Source of the DNA: DASSKA01 sp963839365
Lineage (GTDB): Bacteria; Actinomycetota; Actinomycetes; Propionibacteriales; Nocardioidaceae
Direction of reading: 5' to 3'
Length of the DNA: 64,000 nucleotides
Assembly (NCBI GenBank): GCA_963839365.1
Contig: CAWIUT010000007.1
Coordinates: forward strand, 62,001-126,000
Shown: in pieces, positions 49,546 to 58,225 of the stretch
Numbering within the stretch: position 1 is the stretch's first letter
Layout: every line of letters starts with the position of its first letter
The notes under the pieces: generated by a model
Databases searched by the model: none
The model's input: the letters and a program-made list of their open reading frames with translations, nothing else
Told to the model about the DNA's origin: nothing
Position numbers and translations under genes: made by a program

Positions 49546-49884
49546 CCCTTGAAGATGCAGGTGGGGTCCTGGTCGTACTCCGCCAGCAGCCGCTCGATCG
49601 GCAGGTCGGGCTCCAACAAGTCGTAACGATGGGCTGGCTCGGGAGTTCCGGTCGAACCAGTACAAGGTCCAGCCCCTGCTCTGCTCGTCGTACTTCATCC
49701 GAGCCTGCGGAGTGTCGGTCCATTCCGGGCCCAGGGCCGGATTCCACGGCGGCCGATGCTCGACGATCGTCACGGTCCGACCCCGCACGCGGTGCTCCAC
49801 ACGCACCTGGTCCCGCATCTCGGGCGGGACCTGCTCCTCGCAGAATCGCCGTATGCGCGCGAGATCGGTCTCTGGGACGGCCAT
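49542..49884 (-). pseudogene. DUF3024 protein, frameshifted
   Basis: ATG at 49884 begins MAVPETDLARIRRFCEEQVP and continues to ARMKYDEQSRGWTLYWFDRN, the DUF3024 pattern. It shifts frame at about 49625-49640, and RYDLLEPDLPIERLLAEYDQ then DPTCIFKG finishes the family's normal C-terminus at 49542. A single-base change would restore the protein. The function of DUF3024 is unknown. Confidence 0.75.
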
Positions 49885-50084
49885 GGACTCAGTATCCGAC
49901 GACCCCGACCGCCGCCGACAACCTGCCCCTCCGCTCCGTCCACCTTTGATTGACAATCGTCGACCTTCGTCGGTCCTGATCCTCTGGCTCAGCGAGCAGA
50001 CCAACCGTCCACCGCACCACCGCTGACACCCGCCGGAATCGGGTCGCGGAAAGACGATGGAGCGCTCCCGGAAGGAGCACCACC

Positions 50085-51107
50085 ATGGCGGGAAACATCG
50101 CCAAGCGAGGCAACGGCAAGTGGAGGGCGCGGTACCGCGACGAGTCCGGCAAGGATCACTCGCGGCACTTCGACCGCAAGATCGACGCGCAGCAGTGGTT
50201 GGATCAGGTCACCTCGGCGGTGGTCACCGGCACGTACGCCGACCCGCAGGCTGGCCAGATCACGTTCTCCGCGTTCTTCGGCGAGTGGTCGGCGCGCCAG
50301 GGCTGGGCACCCGGCACCGTGCTGGCGATGTCGCTGGCGGCCAGATCGGTGCCCTTCGCGGGAAGCCGATGAAACAGGTCCGCCGCTCAGGCATCGAGAC
50401 CTGGGTCAAACACATGAAGGCAGACGGCCTTGCCCCCGGCACAATCAAGACGCGGTACGTCAACGTCAGGTCGGTATTCCGCGCCGCAGTGAAGGACCGG
50501 GGGATCGGCTCAGACCCGACCGACGGCCTACGCCTCCCCCGCGGCCGTCGCGCGGACGTCGCGCGGACGTCGCCATGTCCATCCCGACGCCGGAGGAGGT
50601 CGGGCAGGTCAGGGCCGTGGCCGACGACCGGTTCCAGCCGTTCATTGCGCTCTGCGCATTCGCCGGCCTGCGGCTGGGCGAGGCGGTCGGGTGCAGCTGG
50701 GTGACGTCGACCTTCTCCGCAAGTCGCTGAAAGTCTCACGTCAGGTACAGCGCGTCAACGGCGGCGCGATCGACCTACGTGCTCCGAAGTACGGCTCGGA
50801 ACGCGTCGTGTACCTCGCCGACAGCCTCGTGAACGTGCTCGCCGAGCACGTCGCGGCCTACGGCAGCACGGGCAAGGAGCCGTGGCTCTTCCCCGGCGAG
50901 GGCGACGATCCACCGCACCAGAACAGCGTCGGCTACTGGTGGCGCAAGACGCTGCGCGACGCCGGGCTCTCCGGCATCAAGCTCCACGACCTGCGGCACT
51001 TCTACGCCTCCGGCCTCATCGCCGCTGGCTGCGACGTGGTGACCGGCCAACGCTCGCTGGGCCATGCGAAGGCATCCACGACACTCAGCACCTACGCCCA
51101 CTTCTGA
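50085..51107 (+). pseudogene. Tyrosine recombinase (phage-type integrase), three frame lesions
   Basis: The frame opens MAGNIAKRGNGKWRARYRDE (arm-binding domain). It shifts near 50358 to GKPMKQVRRSGIETWVKHMK (core-binding domain), is thrown off again by an 11-bp duplication at 50547-50568, then shifts near 50690. The last part carries HDLRHFYAS and LGHAKASTTLSTYAHF with the catalytic His-x-x-Arg, His and Tyr; the first Arg is in GLRLGEAV. Restoring single bases at the first and last sites and removing one 11-bp unit gives one continuous integrase. It marks an old integrated element. Confidence 0.9.
50547..50568 (+). repeat. 11-bp tandem duplication inside the integrase
   Basis: GTCGCGCGGAC occurs twice in direct succession. 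Deleting one copy restores the reading GRRADVAMSIPTPEEVG across the join, so the duplication is the inactivating event here. Confidence 0.85.
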
Positions 51108-51502
51108 CCCACCGCCGAGGACCGCACGAGGAAGGCAGCGGCGTCGATCATGTCGGCGTCGCTCGGCGAGCCCTCCGCGCACCGCCAATTCGGCGGCAAG
51201 CGCGGGTCAGTGAGCCGCGCGCCTCCGATCTCAGTGCACCTCGAAGGGCGTCGGCGGGACGTCACACCGCCCAGAATGACGCGACGCCCTCAGCGGATCG
51301 CTCGCGTCGTTCTCCGCCGGCACCGCTCATGGATTCCCTCCACGCGCCCACTAGAGCACCGCGGAGATCGCACCTGTAGCAGCGATCTGAACGCCCCAGG
51401 ATGCGTGGAGGCGCGTCGGCGGACGCTAACGTGAACCTGTCCCGGGCGGCATCCCGTTGCAGAGCGCCACCGGGATGAGACTCGGCGGCTGGGAGTCGCA
51501 CG
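51108..51502. other. Gene-free stretch downstream of the integrase remnant
   Basis: No coding frame is convincing. A 6-bp hairpin (GATCGC / GCGATC) lies at about 51369-51390. Attachment-site sequence of the old element could be here but cannot be recognised without its partner. Confidence 0.45.
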
Positions 51503-52366
51503 ATGAACGGATTTGCGGTGGTGGTGGCACTGGCCGCCGCCGCCTTGTTCGCGCTGTCGACCTCAGTGCAGCATCACACCGCCTCGGACACGCCGGATCA
51601 TGTGGGCGGTGGGTTCCGTCTGGTGGGGCACCTGCTGAGGCGCCCTCGGTGGCTGGTCGGCACCGCGATCAGCGTCGCGGCGTTCCTCTGCCACGCCGCC
51701 GCCCTCAAGCTCGGCACGCTGACCGCCGTACAGCCGGCACTGGTGAGTGGGCTGGTGCTCACACTGCCGGTGCGGGCGCTGATGGACCACCGACGTCCTA
51801 GCCGGCCAGAAGTGGTCGGCGCAGTGGTGACCGCCTGCGGGCTCGGTCTCTTCCTGGTCGTGGCGAGGCCGACCGCGGGGCAGAGCCAGCCCGACCAGCT
51901 GAGAGCCGCTCTCATCCTCGTCGTGGGATCGGTGGTGGGACTTGTCTGCGCCCGCATCGCCGCGCGGGCCGGCCGGACCCGGCTGAGCGGGCTACTGCTG
52001 GGCTTCGCGGCCGGAGAGCTGTCCGGCCTCGCGGCCGGGGTCCTGAAGCTGACGACCGACGAGGTCGCGCAGGGCCTGCTACAGGTACTCCTGTCGTGGC
52101 CGCCGTACGTCCTGCTGTTCCTGGCGCTGTGGGGTCTGACCCTGAACCAGCGCGCCTACCACTCCGCACCGCTGACCGTCAGCCTCCCCGTCTTCAACGT
52201 CATCGACCCGGTTGCCGGTATGGCCTTCGGCATCCTCGTGTTCGCCGAGCGGCCCGCCCATCACCCGCTCGACGTGGCCCTGGAGGCGATCGGACTGCTG
52301 GTGATGGCCGGTGGCGCGGTGGCGCTGGCAAGGCACACATCCGTCGATACGCCCCCGCCCGTGTGA
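51503..52366 (+). CDS. DMT/EamA-type membrane transporter
   Basis: The 287-residue protein has about nine or ten hydrophobic helices in the drug/metabolite transporter pattern (MNGFAVVVALAAAALFALST, LGTLTAVQPALVSGLVLTLP, LPVFNVIDPVAGMAFGILVF). The second half repeats the first loosely. ATG at 51503 has GGGAG seven bases upstream. The substrate is unknown. Codon use and GC content match the core genome, so it may be native sequence inside the island. Confidence 0.78.
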   Translation: MNGFAVVVALAAAALFALSTSVQHHTASDTPDHVGGGFRLVGHLLRRPRWLVGTAISVAAFLCHAAALKLGTLTAVQPALVSGLVLTLPVRALMDHRRPSRPEVVGAVVTACGLGLFLVVARPTAGQSQPDQLRAALILVVGSVVGLVCARIAARAGRTRLSGLLLGFAAGELSGLAAGVLKLTTDEVAQGLLQVLLSWPPYVLLFLALWGLTLNQRAYHSAPLTVSLPVFNVIDPVAGMAFGILVFAERPAHHPLDVALEAIGLLVMAGGAVALARHTSVDTPPPV

Positions 52367-52423
52367 CAGTCCCTCCTGCACCGTCAGGCGATACCTGAGC
52401 ACCGGACGCGCCTACGCTAAGGC

Positions 52424-53686
52424 GTGGGCGACGTCTGGGACCTGCTGGGTAGGAGCCGTTTCCGGCGGCTCGTCGCAGTCCGGGTCGCGACGCAGCTGGC
52501 TGATGGGACGTTCGAGGCGGCCCTGGCGATCCTGTTCTTCTTCGACCCCCAGCACGCGAAGAGCCCCGCCGGCATCGCCGCCGCCTTCGCGGTGCTCACA
52601 GTGCCGTTCACCCTCGTGGGTCCCTGGGCGGGTGTTCCCCTCGACCGGTGGTCGCGCCGCAACATCCTGGTGATGGGCAGCGCGGCGCGCGCGGCGCTCG
52701 CGGCGGTGGCCGCTTCGCTGCTGGCCGTCGACAACACCGGACTTGCCCTCTACGTCGTCGTGCTGATCGTGGTGAGCATCAACCGCTTCCTGCTGTCCGC
52801 GATCTCCTCCGGACTGCCGCGCCTGGTCCCAGCCGAGGACCTCGTGCTGGCGAACGCCGTGACCCCCACGTTGGGCACGGTGGGGTCCGCGATCGGCGCC
52901 GCAGTGGCGTACGCCGCCATCGGCGGGGGCGCGAGCTCCCAAGCGGTCGTGGTCGCGGTCGCGGTGATCCTGGCGGCCACGACCGGGCTCGCCCTCCGCC
53001 TGCGACGAGGGGAGCTGGGACCGGAGCCGGCCGAGGCCACCGCTGCTCGTGCGGTGCGGCATCCCGTGCGCCTCTTCACCCGGGACATGGCCGTGGGGCT
53101 GCGCTACCTCGGTGTGCGCCGTGCCCCTCGAGCCGCCCTGAGCGCCATGACTGCGCATCGCTTCCTCTTCGGCGCAGCCACCTTGTCGACCGTGCTGCTG
53201 GCACGCTCGCCGCGATGGGGCATGGGCAACGGCCTGTCGGGCAGCGCGCTTGTGCTCACCGGCGCGGGAGCCGGCCTGCTCGTGGCCGCAGTCTCAACAC
53301 CCGCCGGGACACGGCATCGTGAGCCGGCCACGGTGGCAGCGACCGCACTAGCGGCGATGGGCGCGGCCGTCGGCCTGCTCTCCCTGGCCCTGTCGCCCTG
53401 GCTGGTCGTAGCCGCCGCCGCGACGATGGGCTGGGGTGGCCAGTCACTCAAGATCTGCGTGGACACGATCGTGCAACGCGATGTCGAGGACAGCTATCGC
53501 GGCCGCGTCTTCAGCGTGTACGACGTGTTGTTCAACGCCGCGTTCCTGGTGTCCATGGCGGCGCTCGCACCCGTGATCCCTCCCGACGGCTACTCCCGAG
53601 CGCTCTTCGCGCTGCTGTGCCTGGGATATCTCGCCGCCGCAACGCTCTACTGGCGCGCCGGCCACCGCAGCCGCGCCGCGGGGTGA
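52424..53686 (+). CDS. Major facilitator superfamily transporter
   Basis: The 420-residue protein has 12 helices; loop 2-3 reads GVPLDRWSRRNILVMGS. The first line DLLGRSRFRRLVAVRVATQL and an absence of strong charged motifs place it near the enterobactin-exporter/MFS-3-like group. GTG at 52424 follows the DMT gene by 57 bases; the ribosome site is weak. The substrate is unknown. Confidence 0.8.
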   Translation: MGDVWDLLGRSRFRRLVAVRVATQLADGTFEAALAILFFFDPQHAKSPAGIAAAFAVLTVPFTLVGPWAGVPLDRWSRRNILVMGSAARAALAAVAASLLAVDNTGLALYVVVLIVVSINRFLLSAISSGLPRLVPAEDLVLANAVTPTLGTVGSAIGAAVAYAAIGGGASSQAVVVAVAVILAATTGLALRLRRGELGPEPAEATAARAVRHPVRLFTRDMAVGLRYLGVRRAPRAALSAMTAHRFLFGAATLSTVLLARSPRWGMGNGLSGSALVLTGAGAGLLVAAVSTPAGTRHREPATVAATALAAMGAAVGLLSLALSPWLVVAAAATMGWGGQSLKICVDTIVQRDVEDSYRGRVFSVYDVLFNAAFLVSMAALAPVIPPDGYSRALFALLCLGYLAAATLYWRAGHRSRAAG

Positions 53687-53697
53687 CCCGGAAGCCC

Positions 53698-53734
53698 GCC
53701 TCCGGCTACCGCAGCTGGGCCTCCGGCTACCGCA
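53698..53734 (+). repeat. 16-bp direct repeat after the MFS gene
   Basis: CCTCCGGCTACCGCAG occurs twice, separated by CTGGG. It lies in the short intergenic region after the transporter stop. Confidence 0.75.
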
Positions 53735-53824
53735 GGTAGCGCCACGCCCAGTTGCGTCTTACCGCCGCACCGCCTACCGGGCGGGCACTTTTACCGGATC
53801 TGCCGAAAGTCGTGCGTTCGAGTC

Positions 53825-53853
53825 TGTACTACGTCGTCCTACGCCGCAGTACA
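53825..53853. promoter_or_regulatory. Inverted repeat upstream of a BrnT-like toxin gene
   Basis: TGTACT and AGTACA are perfect 6-bp arms separated by 17 bases, ending 9 bases before the ATG at 53862, a position suited to autorepression. TACACT at 53850-53855 could be a -10. Confidence 0.5.
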
Positions 53854-53861
53854 CTGGACGA

Positions 53862-54185
53862 ATGGCTGAGGAGCTCATCTGGGACGAGGAGTCCGCGGCC
53901 TACATCTGTTCACGAGGTGAGCGCTACCCGAACGGCATGGACATAGATCCGGAGTGGACCAAAGAGGTGATGGCCGACGTGGATCTGGTCGCACTCGAGC
54001 CGGATCCGAAGTCTCACATGGGAGCCTCCCGGTTAATCGGTCACTCGCCATCGGCTGGCCGGGTGCTGGTCGTGATCGCCTACCGCGACAGCGACGGCGA
54101 CCTGCACGGGATCAACGCCTGGCCTGCGACCGGGATGGACCTGAAGTTCTACACGGAAGGAAGCGACGATGGCCAAGACGATTGA
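53862..54185 (+). CDS. BrnT-like toxin
   Basis: The 107-residue protein has ELIWDEESAAYICSRGERYP at the start, then LEPDPKSHMGASRLIGHSPS and RVLVVIAYRDSDGDLHGINA, which resembles the WD...GR.L.VI.Y beta-sheet core of BrnT-type RNase toxins, though longer than usual. Unlike classical brnTA, the antitoxin starts 17 bases before the toxin stop. The exact toxin family is not certain. Confidence 0.6.
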   Translation: MAEELIWDEESAAYICSRGERYPNGMDIDPEWTKEVMADVDLVALEPDPKSHMGASRLIGHSPSAGRVLVVIAYRDSDGDLHGINAWPATGMDLKFYTEGSDDGQDD

Positions 54186-54414
54186 CCCCGAGCTAGCCGC
54201 CCGGCTCCGCGAGGAGTCAGAGCGGACCAAGGACGAGCCCTACACCAAGGACGTGAAGGTCGCCCGTCCCAACCGCTCCAAGGTCTACTCGGTGCGACTC
54301 AGCGCCGAGGAGCAGGAAGCAGTCGAGCGCGTCGCCCATGCCCAGCACCTCCCTGCCTCCACCCTGGTGCGCGCCTGGATCCTCGAGCGCCTTGATCGTG
54401 AGCGCTCCGCGTAA
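54169..54414 (+). CDS. Ribbon-helix-helix antitoxin (BrnA/CopG-like)
   Basis: The 81-residue protein has a charged N-terminus (MAKTIDPELAARLREESERT) and a C-terminal ribbon-helix-helix (SKVYSVRLSAEEQEAVERVA, LPASTLVRAWILERL). This reversed layout, with DNA binding at the C-terminal end, is that of BrnA-type antitoxins. ATG at 54169 has AGGAAG upstream inside the toxin gene. It is coupled to the toxin by a 17-base overlap. Confidence 0.7.
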   Translation: MAKTIDPELAARLREESERTKDEPYTKDVKVARPNRSKVYSVRLSAEEQEAVERVAHAQHLPASTLVRAWILERLDRERSA

Positions 54415-54462
54415 CGAAGCCGCGCACATGCCGATGTGGGCGCGATTGCACTCCGGCGCCTT

Positions 54463-54481
54463 TGGCGCCATAATGGCGCCA
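54463..54481. promoter_or_regulatory. Perfect 19-bp palindrome at the vapB start
   Basis: TGGCGCCAT-A-ATGGCGCCA is fully symmetric and its last base is the A of the vapB start codon. A third GGCGCC lies at 54455-54460. A VapBC binding site is the natural reading. Confidence 0.78.
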
Positions 54482-54711
54482 TGCCTAGCGTGCAGATCAA
54501 AGACGTTCCGGACGACATCCACGCCGTCCTCCGCCAGCGTGCCGCCGCTGCTCATCAATCGTTGCAGGAGTACCTGCGCTCGCGACTGATCGCCGAGGCA
54601 AGTCGTCCGACACTGGAGGAGATACTCGATCGGGCGGGCGGACGTGCGGGTGGGTCTGTGCCGCTCAAGAGTGCGGTGTCAACGCTGCACGACGACCGTG
54701 CTCGTCGTTGA
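54481..54711 (+). CDS. vapB: VapB/FitA-family antitoxin
   Basis: The 76-residue protein has a ribbon-helix-helix N-terminus (MPSVQIKDVPDDIHAVLRQR, QSLQEYLRSRLIAEA) and a C-terminal toxin-binding tail. ATG at 54481 touches the palindrome. It overlaps the following PIN toxin by 14 bases. Confidence 0.85.
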   Translation: MPSVQIKDVPDDIHAVLRQRAAAAHQSLQEYLRSRLIAEASRPTLEEILDRAGGRAGGSVPLKSAVSTLHDDRARR

Positions 54712-55099
54712 CGCCAGCGTTCTCGCGGTCGCATTGGCTGACGATGGCGCCGATGGGGACGCTTCGCGGGCGCGGTTGCGCGGGGAAGACCTGGTGGCCC
54801 CCGAACTGCTGGATCTCGAGGTGCTCTCGGTTCTGCGTGGGCAACTAATCGCTGGGACCCTTGACGCCAGACGAGCTGACCTAGCCTTGAACGACCTCTC
54901 GGCTATGCCGCTCAAGCGAGCGCCGCACCTACCACTGTTGCGACGATGTTGGGAATTGCGTGAGAACCTCACCACCTACGACGCGTCATATGTCGCGCTG
55001 GCAGAGACCCTGGACGCGCTCCTGCTGACCGGCGACCGCAGACTCGCACGGGCTGCGGGCCCGAGATGTCAGATCGAGGTGCTTCGGCCAACGCGCTGA
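54698..55099 (+). CDS. vapC: VapC-type PIN-domain ribonuclease toxin
   Basis: The 133-residue PIN domain has the acidic quartet: Asp in LVVDASVLA, Glu in LLDLEVLSVL, Asp in TTYDASYVAL and Asp in LLTGDRRLA. VapC toxins cut tRNA or rRNA using Mg2+. GTG at 54698 is the start, inside vapB by 14 bases. It completes a full vapBC pair with a palindromic operator. Confidence 0.9.
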   Translation: MLVVDASVLAVALADDGADGDASRARLRGEDLVAPELLDLEVLSVLRGQLIAGTLDARRADLALNDLSAMPLKRAPHLPLLRRCWELRENLTTYDASYVALAETLDALLLTGDRRLARAAGPRCQIEVLRPTR

Positions 55100-55204
55100 A
55101 TTGCCGCGTTGAGGGAAGTCTGCGCGAGCCGCCGACAGCGAAAGTCATGCCCGCGATGGCAAACTTCATCAGGCCGAGTTCAGTTTGCCTGCTGCCATGC
55201 GGGG

Positions 55205-55627
55205 GTGGCTATCACGCCCGCCGATCTGACGCCAGAGCTTGCCGTAAGGCTCGCCGGATACTCAGCGAAATGGGCCAAAGTGCTGGCCCTGCACACCAAC
55301 GGCATGGTGGCGGGCGCCATCGTAGACACCAACTCCGACGGTCGATGGCTCTGTATGGAGACCTACTGGCTGAGCGACCCCCGCGAAGGCTGGCAGCCCG
55401 GACTCTCTACCGGAGCGGGGACCTTCGGCTCGGGCACCGGACCGGTCACGTACGCCTACGGCCACAGCAATACCGGCGTCAAGGTGGAGCTCATCTACCG
55501 CGGTGAACTCGTCCGTGCGGTGGCCGGCGGGGAAGGCTGGTGGATCTACGTGTGGCCCGACGACGACTGGGCCCACGCCGCGCCACCGCGCCTGGTCAAG
55601 CCGGCCCGTCCCGGAGCGACGACATGA
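55205..55627 (+). CDS. Hypothetical protein
   Basis: The 140-residue protein (GTG at 55205) runs AITPADLTPELAVRLAGYSA onward, with GWWIYVWPDDDWAHAAPPRL near the end. It is beta-rich and acidic, with no membrane segment or known motif. It lies between vapC and the split recombinase. The start is uncertain. Confidence 0.4.
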   Translation: MAITPADLTPELAVRLAGYSAKWAKVLALHTNGMVAGAIVDTNSDGRWLCMETYWLSDPREGWQPGLSTGAGTFGSGTGPVTYAYGHSNTGVKVELIYRGELVRAVAGGEGWWIYVWPDDDWAHAAPPRLVKPARPGATT

Positions 55628-56373
55628 CGGCGCCACAGACGATGACCTGTCTCCGCGGCCGTCGGGAGATCGTTTCACGGATCTGCCGCGGATGGCGAAT
55701 ATCTACGGCGTTGACTGAGAGGCGTGGTGGCGCGGCACTGAGGCGATGGAGAACTCTCAATCGGGCCCGGCCGTCTCCGGTGTCGTCGTCAGCACCTCGC
55801 AGGTCCGGCGGTTGGCCGTGGCTGCCTACCTGGCCCGGTTCAAGGGCCAGTCCCGGATCCACACCGAGTCCGATCTGCGCGGCTACCTGACCTGGTGCGA
55901 GTCTCGCGGCCTGGATCCGCTTGCCGCCAGCCGACCACACATCGAGCTGTACGTCCGTTGGCTTCAGGAGGTGCGCCGGTACCGGCCCTCGACGGTCTCG
56001 CGCCGGATGTCGGTGGTTGCCGGCTTCTACCGCACCTGCGTCATCGACGCGGTGCTTGAGCACTCACCGGCCGAGTACGTCCGCCGGCCCAACGTGCCCG
56101 CCGAGTCCCCGACCCTGGGACTGACTCACCTGCAGTTCGAGGCGCTGCTGACCACCGCCAAGCAGTCGCCGCACCGCTGCGACTTCGCGCTCGTTGCGAT
56201 GCTCGGGCTGCTGGGGCTGCGGATCTTCGAGGCGACCGGCAGCAACATCGAGGATCTCGGCGAGGAGCACGGCCACCGCGTGCTGCGAGTCCGCGGCAAG
56301 GGCGACAAGATCGTCTTGGTGCCGCTGCCGCCTGCCGTGGGCCGCGCCATCGAGCGCGCAATCGACGACCGGA

Positions 56374-56382
56374 CCACCGGCC
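56374..56382. repeat. Left target-site duplication of the IS256 insertion
   Basis: CCACCGGCC, repeated exactly at 57779-57787. Confidence 0.9.
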
Positions 56383-57778
56383 AGGAGAGCCCCCTGGCGT
56401 GGTGGGGTTTGAGGGTCAACGGCGAGGCTGCGTGATGTAGGCGGCCATCGGCGGGATCTTCGGTGTGAAACGACCAAGAAACACACTGAAGGAGACCCAG
56501 CCGATGGCCTTGTCCCAGTCTGCCTTGTCCGAGCTGCTCGAAGCGTTCCGTGCCGGTGAAGGCGCGGATCTGATCCGTGAGTCGGTTCGGATGGTGATGC
56601 AGGAGCTGATCGAAGCCGAAGCCACCGAACACATCGGCGCTGGCCGCTATGAGCGCACCGATGCTCGGGTGACCGAGCGCAACGGTTCTCGTCCACGGCT
56701 GGTGACCACCCAGGCCGGTGACGTGCAGCTGCGCATCCCGAAGCTGCGTAAGGGCTCGTTCTTCCCCGTCATCCTCGAGCCCCGCCGGCGGATCGACCAG
56801 GCCCTGTACGCGGTGGTGATGGAGGCCTACGTGCACGGGGTCTCGACCCGCAACGTCGACGATCTGGTCGAGGCGCTGGGCGCCGAGTCCGGAATCAGCA
56901 AGTCCGAGGTCTCGCGGATCTGCGCCGGGCTGGATGAGACCGTGGGCGCCTTCCGGACCCGCCCGCTCGATCACGTCGAGTTTCCCTACGTCTACCTGGA
57001 CGCGACCTACCTGCACGTGCGCAACTCCACCTCCCAGGTGGTGTCGATGGCGGTGGTGGTGGCCACCGGCGTCAGCGCCACCGGGGAGCGGGAGATCCTC
57101 GGCCTCGACGTCGGCGACAGCGAGGCCGAGGTGTTCTGGAAGGGGTTCATGACCTCGCTGAAACAGCGCGGCCTGCACGGTGTGCGGCTGGTGATCAGCG
57201 ACCAGCACACCGGCCTGGTCGCTGCGCTGCGCCGCTGCTTCCAGGGCACGGCCCACCAACGCTGCCGGGTGCACTTCGCTCGCAACCTGCTCGCCCACGT
57301 CCCCAAGGCCCAAGCCGACTATGTCGCGGCCGCGTTCCGCGCGATCTTCGCCCACACCACCCCGGCCGAGGTCGACGCCGCGTGGGAGAAGACCCGCGAG
57401 GAGTTCGCCGCCCGGTTCCCCAAGCTCGGCCCGCTGATGGACGAGGCCAAGGCCGAGGTGCTCGCCTTCACCGCTTTCCCCCGCGCGCACTGGCGCAAGA
57501 TCTGGTCGACCAACCCCCTGGAGCGGGTCAACAAGGAGATCAAGCGCCGCAGCCGCGTCGTCGGGATCTTCCCCAACTCCGCAGCCGTGATCCGGCTGGT
57601 CGGCGCGATCCTGCTCGACATGCACGACGAGTGGATCGCCGGCGAACGCCGCTACCTATCCGAAGCCTCAATGGCCAAGCTCTACGAACTCAGCGATACT
57701 GAAGACCACGCCGCCCTCGACAGCGGCGAATAGGCACCGAGGAGCACCTCAAAGCCCACCACCCCGCGGGGCTCTGCC
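56383..57778 (+). mobile_element. IS256-family insertion sequence, complete
   Basis: The 1396-bp element lies between 9-bp duplications. Its ends are imperfect inverted repeats: left AGGAGAGCCCC then TGGTGGGGTTTGAGG; right, reversed, GGCAGAGCCCC then TGGTGGGCTTTGAGG (about 24 of the outer 32 positions agree, allowing for the very tip). It encodes one transposase at 56504-57733 and is apparently intact, so it could still be active. Confidence 0.92.
56504..57733 (+). CDS. IS256-family (mutator-type) transposase
   Basis: The 409-residue protein has the Transposase_mut pattern: YLDATYLHVR (first Asp), VISDQHTGLVAAL (second Asp), CRVHFARNLLAHVPKAQ (the C/H region), and NPLERVNKEIKRRSRVVGIF (Glu). 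ATG at 56504 has AAGGAGA upstream. All DDE residues are present. Confidence 0.95.
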   Translation: MALSQSALSELLEAFRAGEGADLIRESVRMVMQELIEAEATEHIGAGRYERTDARVTERNGSRPRLVTTQAGDVQLRIPKLRKGSFFPVILEPRRRIDQALYAVVMEAYVHGVSTRNVDDLVEALGAESGISKSEVSRICAGLDETVGAFRTRPLDHVEFPYVYLDATYLHVRNSTSQVVSMAVVVATGVSATGEREILGLDVGDSEAEVFWKGFMTSLKQRGLHGVRLVISDQHTGLVAALRRCFQGTAHQRCRVHFARNLLAHVPKAQADYVAAAFRAIFAHTTPAEVDAAWEKTREEFAARFPKLGPLMDEAKAEVLAFTAFPRAHWRKIWSTNPLERVNKEIKRRSRVVGIFPNSAAVIRLVGAILLDMHDEWIAGERRYLSEASMAKLYELSDTEDHAALDSGE

Positions 57779-57787
57779 CCACCGGCC
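57779..57787. repeat. Right target-site duplication of the IS256 insertion
   Basis: CCACCGGCC, matching 56374-56382. Confidence 0.9.
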
Positions 57788-58225
57788 CGATCCTGCTCAC
57801 CTCGCGCGGCACCCGCATGGACCGACATTGCGCCACCCGGCGGCTACGGCGGCTGGCCGAGCAGGCCGGCGTCAGGCTGCCGCGGATGCATCCACACATG
57901 CTCCGGCACACCTTCGTCACCACCATGCTCGATGCCGGAGTTGACCTGCGCGATGTCCAGATCGCCGCTCGACACGCCGACCCCCGCACGACCATGCGCT
58001 ACGACCGCGCCCGCAAGAATCTCGACCGACATCCCAACTACATCTTGGCCGCCTACATGGCCTCGGGCACCTGATCGCCCGGTCGTGCCGATGTGAGGGC
58101 TGAGCGAGATCATCCGTCCGAGGTGATGTCGAGGCTGCCGCACAGGAGGACATTGGCTGGTAGGTGCCGGGTGGTTCCGGGTGTCGGTCGACCGCCGGGT
58201 CCAAGAGTTCGGAGAGGGGAACCGG

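Larger units (their letters stand above)
55746..58074 (+). pseudogene. Tyrosine recombinase split by an IS256 element
   Basis: The 5' part (55746-56382) reads MENSQSGPAVSGVVVSTSQV through the core-binding region to the first catalytic Arg in LLGLRIFEATG and DDRTTG. The 3' part (57788-58074) resumes in the same frame at PILLTSRGTRMDRHCATRRL and carries HMLRHTFVTT and the region with the nucleophile Tyr, MRYDRAR. Between them is an insertion flanked by CCACCGGCC on both sides. Deleting the element and one copy gives one intact XerC/D-like recombinase of about 309 codons. Confidence 0.93.

Noticed and set aside
53810..53830. GTTCGAGTC resembling a tRNA T-loop
   Set aside because: The neighbouring bases cannot form the T-stem or acceptor stem, and no anticodon arm is present.
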